NCBI GenBank assembly: GCA_036346205.1
Contig: JARFJB010002137.1
Span: forward strand, 801,001-865,000
DNA from: Vesta saturnalis
Lineage: Eukaryota > Arthropoda > Insecta > Coleoptera > Lampyridae
DNA length: 64,000 bases
Direction of reading: 5' to 3'
The notes below the pieces were generated by a model, which worked only from the letters and a program-made list of their open reading frames with translations, searched no databases and had not been told where the DNA came from. Positions 58,478 to 64,000 of this stretch are shown piece after piece (position 1 is the stretch's first letter; every line of letters starts with the position of its first letter). Both the position numbers and the translations under genes were made by a program.

Positions 58478-58989
58478 TATAAAGCCAAAAGACTTACCTT
58501 AACAAATTGATGAGTAATAGTAATTATCAACCAACAATGTCTTTAAAATATCTATTTAACTAAAATAAAAAAAATCTAAAAATACTCCAATTTATTAATT
58601 ATCTATTGTCTTATATTAAACTGGAAACTAAAAGAAATCTGCGTATCTGGTTGCGGCGGGCGGTATCAGTGTTGGCTTCCCTTCGAAACGATATATCGAT
58701 TTTCATTTTTAAACTGGATAAGCCATATAAGTATATACTGTCACCATTGTTAAATCTTATCAACAAAACTGCAAGTGTGCAAAAAAGTGGCTAGGTCCAA
58801 ACATCCTTTATTTTAATAGTAAACAGAATCGCCGACGCGTCGTGCGATAATAGATAAGCAGCAGATACAACGCAGTAGGGGTTTATTGTAAATTCTAACT
58901 AATGATACATTAGGTATGGTCATTGATTGTTGTAAGGTTTTAAAATAATTTCAATTTTTTTGGCTTAAGCTCGAAAATGCATTTAAATA

Positions 58990-59092
58990 GCAACAAACAA
59001 TAACTGAATAATTTGTATAGGTGCTCCGCGCCCATTACAAATTTGGTATGGGTGCTTATGCACCCAGAGCACCCATGCATTCGGCGCCACTG
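58990..59092. repeat. Possible hAT terminus
   Basis: AAATTTGGTATGGGTGCTTA...CATTCGGCGCCACTG ends in CCACTG, which read from the other strand starts CAGTGGCGCCGAATGC, the CAGTGG form common for hAT ends. It lies on the 5' side of the minus-strand hAT gene, with mariner element C in between. No matching left end or 8-bp duplication was found. Confidence 0.3.
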
Positions 59093-59879
59093 TAAATGTG
59101 TCATATTGCATTTTATCGTTGACTGAAAATGATTTTTTACTCAATGATTTTATGTACCCCTAAGCAAATTTTAATTTATTTTCGTATCAATCTTTTATTC
59201 AACGGATTTTTTTAACGAAGAGAGTTATTAAAAAGTTTAAAGTTGTATTTCGATTTGAATTATCAAAAAATACATTAGGGGTACAAAACTATTACGTACT
59301 CTAATTTTTCTTATTAGTGAATATTAAAGGAGATTCATCCTGCCATGTCACAATTAAATTGAGTAAAGAACTTTTAAGGTATTATTTACCTACGAAAAAA
59401 TATAGAAATACGCCCTGAATGTCGAAAATGAATCATTTCCTGTAACATGTTTATAGAAACAAGTTTGTTTATTTTGATTTCCAAAGTTTTTCACAATACT
59501 AAAGAATCTCAAAGTACGGTAGGTAGATAATTGTTATTTAACACATACTCTTAGGCCAAAGTATCTATAATGTTTTGTTCCTGGGAGCCGTGGTAACTGA
59601 AGTGGCTAAATGAATTAAAAATATTACAAAATAAAGTTACGTGTTAAAAAATATTTCTTTTTCATTATTTTTAATCATTTTAAGTCGTGATATAATTGCC
59701 GGCTCACATGACCTATTGATGACATTTTTACTAAAATTGACATGAGGGCCACATCAGCCACCTGTGGTTCACGAAATAAATGGGACAAAAACATACAGAT
59801 CAATTAAAAAGATAATTGAAATATTACAGAAAATGAAAATTTTATTTCATTTATTTGTCATATATAAAGTAACAGGTAT

Positions 59880-60740
59880 GTTACATGTCATTTTGTAATA
59901 TGTATGTGGAATGGATCCATTTAACTTCAGTATATTTTTGCAAGAATGCAGAATGCTTATCGCTAAAGCAATCGAGACATAAAAACGTATCACATACCGC
60001 ACATTTCGTGTTGACTCTTTTTGCTCCTTTTTCCGCACTTTCTCGTCTCTCTGTTTCTCTGGGCCGCTTATAAGAACCGCTGCATCTACGCCTGGCTGCC
60101 CTTCCACGACCTTCCATTGACACAATTCGATGATCTTCTCCGGGAGTTATGTGGGCAGGTGGGTCAGGGTGCTTTGCTTGTAATAAGCTTATTGCCGGAA
60201 TTTCACAACAGAGTTTTGATCTTTATTGACCTTGCTATGTAGCACCAGACTGTTTACAACAGAAGTACCTAACAGCAAATCAAAAATATTTTTTCTGTGC
60301 CACTTGATAGTTCTTCAAAGTGTTATTGAGTATGAGCTGATTTGATCAGAGAGATCAATAAACAATTTTGCTTGATTACAAGCAAGCACCACATCGGGCT
60401 TCTTAATTTTGTGTCCCCTTTTGGAAATATTTATCATGTTATCTTTGTGTTTTGTAGTTAACATCAAAACTGGACGTTTGTCTAGCCATTTTATTATAGC
60501 TATATTGTCGGCCTGCGACGAAATTAACTCCCCTTCAGTAGTTTTTTGTGTTACCAGATGTTTTGGGTGGAAGATTCCAATAATTTTTTGGCAAGAGATA
60601 CGTTTGTGTACCAGTTATCAGTGTAAAGTGTTCGTACTGAACTCAAAAGAGAATTAACTAGTTCAAGCACAACTCTTTGTGGTCAAGCATAGATTTTCGC
60701 TCGATAACGGTGTCTTTTATTATGTACATACTGCCTAAAA
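59880..60740 (-). pseudogene. piggyBac-type transposase C-terminal relic
   Basis: The minus strand carries LNSLLSSVRTLYTDNWYTNV and LAKKLLESS (60660-60590; the catalytic-domain D.WYT..LA..L block), SQADNIAIIKWLDKRPVLML and TTKHKDNM (60520-60430; the KW.DKR.V.MLST.H block), a middle in broken frames with FIDLSDQ, and a Cys-rich end RRRCSGSYKRPRETERRESA, NTKCAVCDTFLCLDCFSDKH (60090-59930), which is the zinc-binding C-terminus of piggyBac transposases. Several stops and shifts. The N-terminal half is missing. Confidence 0.75.
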
Positions 60741-60834
60741 ATTAAACGTACTATAAAAATTAGTCAAGTTGCTTTGGTATGTGTGAATCCTTGCGATATT
60801 ACAGGCTCACATTCCATTAATAAAAGTAATTTGA

Positions 60835-61025
60835 TTGTAATTCTCATTATATTTAGAATTTACATCAGTTCTACATACATAAAGACAAAATTTACATCGA
60901 TTGGGGCTTGAACCTTGATGGCGCAGTTGGTTAGCGCGGTACTCTAGCAAAGTACAGGTCGTAGGTTCAAGTTCTACTCGAGGTAAACTTTTTATTTGTG
61001 TATTTAATAAAATTAATAATCATTT
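60835..61025 (+). repeat. tRNA-containing repeat, third copy
   Basis: The leader TTGTAATTCTCATTATATTTAG, TTACATCAGTTCTACATACA, AAAGACAAAATTTACATCGA and the tail AAACTTTTTATTTGTGTATT match the spacer and arms of the palindrome at 19891-20262. Here it is a single-orientation unit. Confidence 0.75.
60913..60983 (+). tRNA. tRNA-Ala(AGC)-like sequence in the third repeat copy
   Basis: 71 bases: acceptor CCTTGAT/CTCGAGG, D arm TTGGTTAGCGCGG, anticodon stem GTACT/AGTAC with loop CTAGCAA (anticodon AGC), and GGTTCAAGTTC in the T arm. The B box has one change from consensus. Likely a repeat-borne pseudo-tRNA. Confidence 0.5.
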
Positions 61026-61029
61026 TTTC

Positions 61030-63080
61030 TTGAGCGTTTTATTCTTGCCCAGAACGTATTTCATCAAGGCTAAGGCCCAAGAGGCATTTAGTTAAATACA
61101 TATTACATACGTAATCTCGTACGAAACCTTTCCCGAGTTGCGACCAACCCTTAGGCTATGTCTATGGTTATGGTCTTCAACTCGAAAATTAAGTAACATT
61201 TTTCTATATCTTGTTAGAAATAATATTATATTTCCTCTCGATAATAACATAATTCGTTGTTAAACCGACAGAAAAGTGTTCACAAATATAATTACTGAGG
61301 TCTCTTGGCACAGAAGCATAGATAAACCTAAAATGAAAAAATTATGAAAAGTGGGAAATTATAAAATTATGGCAGTTTATATTCAATTATGTTGATTTAG
61401 CGTTTAGGTATAACCGCTGTTTATTTTTACAATTTATTGAAATAACATGATGGTATCCTTATGCTATGGATTTATAAGTAGATATTATTACGATTTATGA
61501 TTGGTGCAAAACTGGTAGTGTGGGACCACCTTAACTGAGTATATAAATGGTTTCAGTTTAGCTTATACATAACATATAAATTGCTGTCGTAAAATCTTAA
61601 TAGTAAACATACATCTTGCTCTATAAATGCTATAAAAATCTATATGGTTAATAAAGTTAAGCTAAGTGGGATGTGCATAAACTTCAATATTGACAGTAAA
61701 ACGTTTGTCATAACTCGTTTTTGAAGCATTAAAAGCTTAGAACCACAGATGTAATTTTGATACATCTGTGATAGAACTAATTGCAATTGCACTAATTTGA
61801 TCTATTTACCTGTATCGACAATCATTATCTACATAATTCTACATATTTAACAAATTTGTCACACTAAAACGTGTACTTTACCTCATAAATGTTTGGAGAA
61901 TTTATAGAATCAGAATGCACTTTCGTCTGGATAAATATAGTGTCAAAGAATCGAAATTTTTCAAACTTTGAAAGAGTCTAAATGATAATTAAATTGTTTA
62001 CTTATGTGTTTGTATGATATAACTTGTAAATACTTAGGCAGGTACAAGAAATTATGCTCATTGAACAAACACAAAACGAGAATATTTTGTGTATAATTCT
62101 AATAATTAGATAATAGTATTCTGGTTGTTAGGACATCCATTTTTTGTATCAACTCAATCACAGCTTACGTAGATAACTTTACTTTTTAAGTGTTTACTAA
62201 ATTATTGGTAGAAGTCTACCACCACACCCCTAAATGTTACCTCCTATTTCTATCCCTCTTTTTCCCTTTTTTATCCCCCATGCTCATTCCTCTTTTACTT
62301 CCCTTATTTTCTTAATTTGTTTCCTAACCTGTACCTTTTAAGCTACCCTTGATTTTTGATCCCCTATTTTTCCACCCACCCAACACATCACAGGTTGTAC
62401 ATCTCAAATAGATTCAAAGATATCCCATGTTTCCTGATCCCTATTTTTCAAGCCCCCGTTTTCATGCTGTCGGCCACACTTAATTTTTATTCCTTATCTT
62501 TTACCGGAAATTTCCACTCTAATCTTTTGGACCCTTTCAATATCCTGAAACTAAAATGCAAGACGCAAGACCCAAGAATGTAGTACCAATTTCAAAATTC
62601 TACCAATACGTTCTTATTTTCGGTATGCTTGACCCAAGATGGAGGACATTAAAACCTACTGCAAAAATTCACCTCTTTGGGATGTGTATATGTGGGGTAA
62701 AAAATATGGTATGAAAGTCAAAGGTAGCCCAAGCGGCTGAAAATGGAACATACGTACGGATATAGACATGCACCGCAATGACACAACTTGGGTAACAAAA
62801 ACCGAACTGTTTATTTTCCCCATGTGATTAAAGATGCGTAAAATAATAGTAGTATACCTGGAATCCACTTTTCCCCACAACTTTATTTTTAGAATCAAAC
62901 CCACAAGATAAGGATCTTAATAGTGAATGTCAATCATCAAAGTTTGCATTTTCATGTTGACTACAATATGTTACACACATTTATTTTAAGACTTAACTGT
63001 ATTAACCATTATAGGTAGTAAAATAAAGAAACCATTCCATAAAGGAAGAAACATGTCATTTACACGGTTAATTTTTTATA
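61030..63080. other. No gene seen
   Basis: AT-rich DNA. 62215-62560 is pyrimidine-rich (CCTATTTCTATCCCTCTTTT and similar). No coding family recognised. Confidence 0.4.
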
Positions 63081-63082
63081 TA

Positions 63083-63777
63083 CAGAGTGGGCCAAAAGTC
63101 TGGAAACGCCCAATTATCTCGTAAATTGCTAGTCCGAATTATACAAAATTTGGAATAATCCTATTTTGGGATACGGAGATTCCAGATTTGACATTTGCAA
63201 TGTTTCCAAATTTGCCGTTTCTCTGATACTATTAGTCACTTTGGTTGTTTAAATACAGCACCCTGTATATGCAGTCATTATTGAAATCTCCTCTTCAATA
63301 CGAGCTCAACCATATGTAACACTAATTTTATGTAGTCTAGAAGGTCTTAAATACATAAAACAGTGCAAAATACGTAGATTTGAAGAAATTTAAATGTTTA
63401 AATATAGAATGCTGTAATTTTGATCTTTGTTCGCCATTTATATTATTAAATAAAACTGACAGTAGTTTGATGTGTTTTGAAAAGTTCTGCAAAGTAAATT
63501 GTTTCTCTAAAATGGTTGTTAATGAAAAAGACCGAATTACTATTCTAATGAAGACAGGGTACAGCCGCAGAAAAAGATCTTATAGTGAAGTAGTCAACTT
63601 ATTCAACGGTACTTTCCCAAACCGTTCCCCTATCTATAAGGCGACGGAACGGAAAAACTGAAAAGCGCTATGAAGACTCTGGAGGAGTAAAAGATAGATA
63701 TCGATTAGGCAGCCCAAAAACAGTTATAAATGACAACAAAAGTTTAGATATAATGCAAAGTTTCGTTGAAGAAGGGT
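63083..63777 (+). mobile_element. 5' end of a Tc1-like element
   Basis: The tip ACAGAGTGGGCCAAAAGTCT GGAAACGCCC at about 63083 resembles a Tc1/mariner terminus and is followed by the start of a transposase. The right part is replaced by a GT-rich repeat, and the window ends. Confidence 0.55.
63512..63777 (+). pseudogene. Tc1-like transposase N-terminal part
   Basis: Reads MVVNEKDRITILMKTGYSRR, KRSYSEVVNLFNGTFPNRSP and, after a frame change, EKRYEDSGGVKDRYRLGSPK and SLDIMQSFVEE. This is the helix-turn-helix start of an insect Tc1/mariner-like transposase (DRITILM..GY..RKRSY..V). It is cut by a microsatellite at about 63777. Confidence 0.6.
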
Positions 63778-63852
63778 GCGTGCGTCCGTACGTGCGTGCG
63801 TGAGTGAGGGTGGGTGCATACGTGTGTGTGTGTGTGGGGTGTTTGTGTGTTT

Positions 63853-63895
<43 letters not shown>

Positions 63896-64000
63896 TGTGA
63901 GTGTGTGAGTGTGTGAGTGTGTGAGTGTGTGAGTGTGTGAGTGTGGTGAGTGTGTGAGTGTGTGAGTGTGTGGTGTGAGTGGTGTGTGAGTGTGAGGTGT
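63778..64000 (+). repeat. GT-rich microsatellite at the window end
   Basis: Compound array: GTGCGTGC units, a (GT)n run (63858-63890), then GAGTGTGT units to the end of the window. Confidence 0.95.

Noticed and set aside
62356..62583. 75-codon plus-strand frame
   Set aside because: It lies in pyrimidine-rich DNA, shows no known motif, and no intron or promoter context supports it.

Overview
This window looks like repeat-dense, AT-rich nuclear DNA from an arthropod, most likely an insect. The evidence is short GT..AG introns of about 50 bases, an insect-style TATA plus TCAGTT initiator, and many insect-type transposon relics: Tc1/mariner, Crypton, P-like THAP, hAT, piggyBac, Gypsy, LINEs and tRNA-derived SINEs. 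A beetle is possible, but I cannot show it. I recognise no ordinary host gene; every coding segment I can assign belongs to a mobile element.

The centrepiece is a nearly intact Polinton/Maverick-like element at 20565-29152 (8,588 bp). It has about 545-bp terminal inverted repeats starting AG, a perfect 6-bp target duplication (accttc), and one recognisable gene. That four-exon gene (23470-27700) encodes a large protein with an OTU-like cysteine-protease region, a Cys-rich zinc-ribbon region and a protein-primed family B DNA polymerase with intact exonuclease and polymerase motifs. One extra T in a homopolymer breaks the frame. No integrase, protease or capsid gene is visible inside it. The element sits inside a Crypton-type tyrosine-recombinase pseudogene (18775-20564 plus 29153-29289, minus strand), which also holds a SINE and a tRNA-containing palindrome.

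Related Polinton-like remnants surround it. E1 (about 1187-5281) is a decayed polymerase copy with a subterminal repeat block. E2 (40878 to about 43110) has inverted repeats and a Maverick integrase fragment. A mosaic at 50275-54062 (including E3) holds an adenain-like protease remnant and a second accessory gene. They share about 115-bp subterminal repeats, a TGACGTCA motif near the tips and AGTAGTA-type termini.

The rest, left to right: a mariner-type element (238-1000); an internally deleted mariner (6104-6995); a DDE_3-like transposase relic (10880-12240); a pogo-like relic (13500-14345); a SINE (14760-14930); a first Crypton relic (15289-16384); a P-like element with a THAP-only gene (16881-18010); a LINE (31430-37560) split by a Gypsy-type LTR element (31648-35574); LINE ORF1-like remains (37430-38117); a second DDE_3-like relic (40225-40740); long-TIR DD41D-type mariners (45499-47067, 47610-49330, 56035-58388), the last lying between TA microsatellites beside a decayed hAT (54091-55963); a piggyBac relic (59880-60740); a tRNA-containing repeat (60835-61025); and the start of a Tc1-like element (63083 onward) running into GT-rich repeats. 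Long stretches between these are AT-rich and show nothing I can support.
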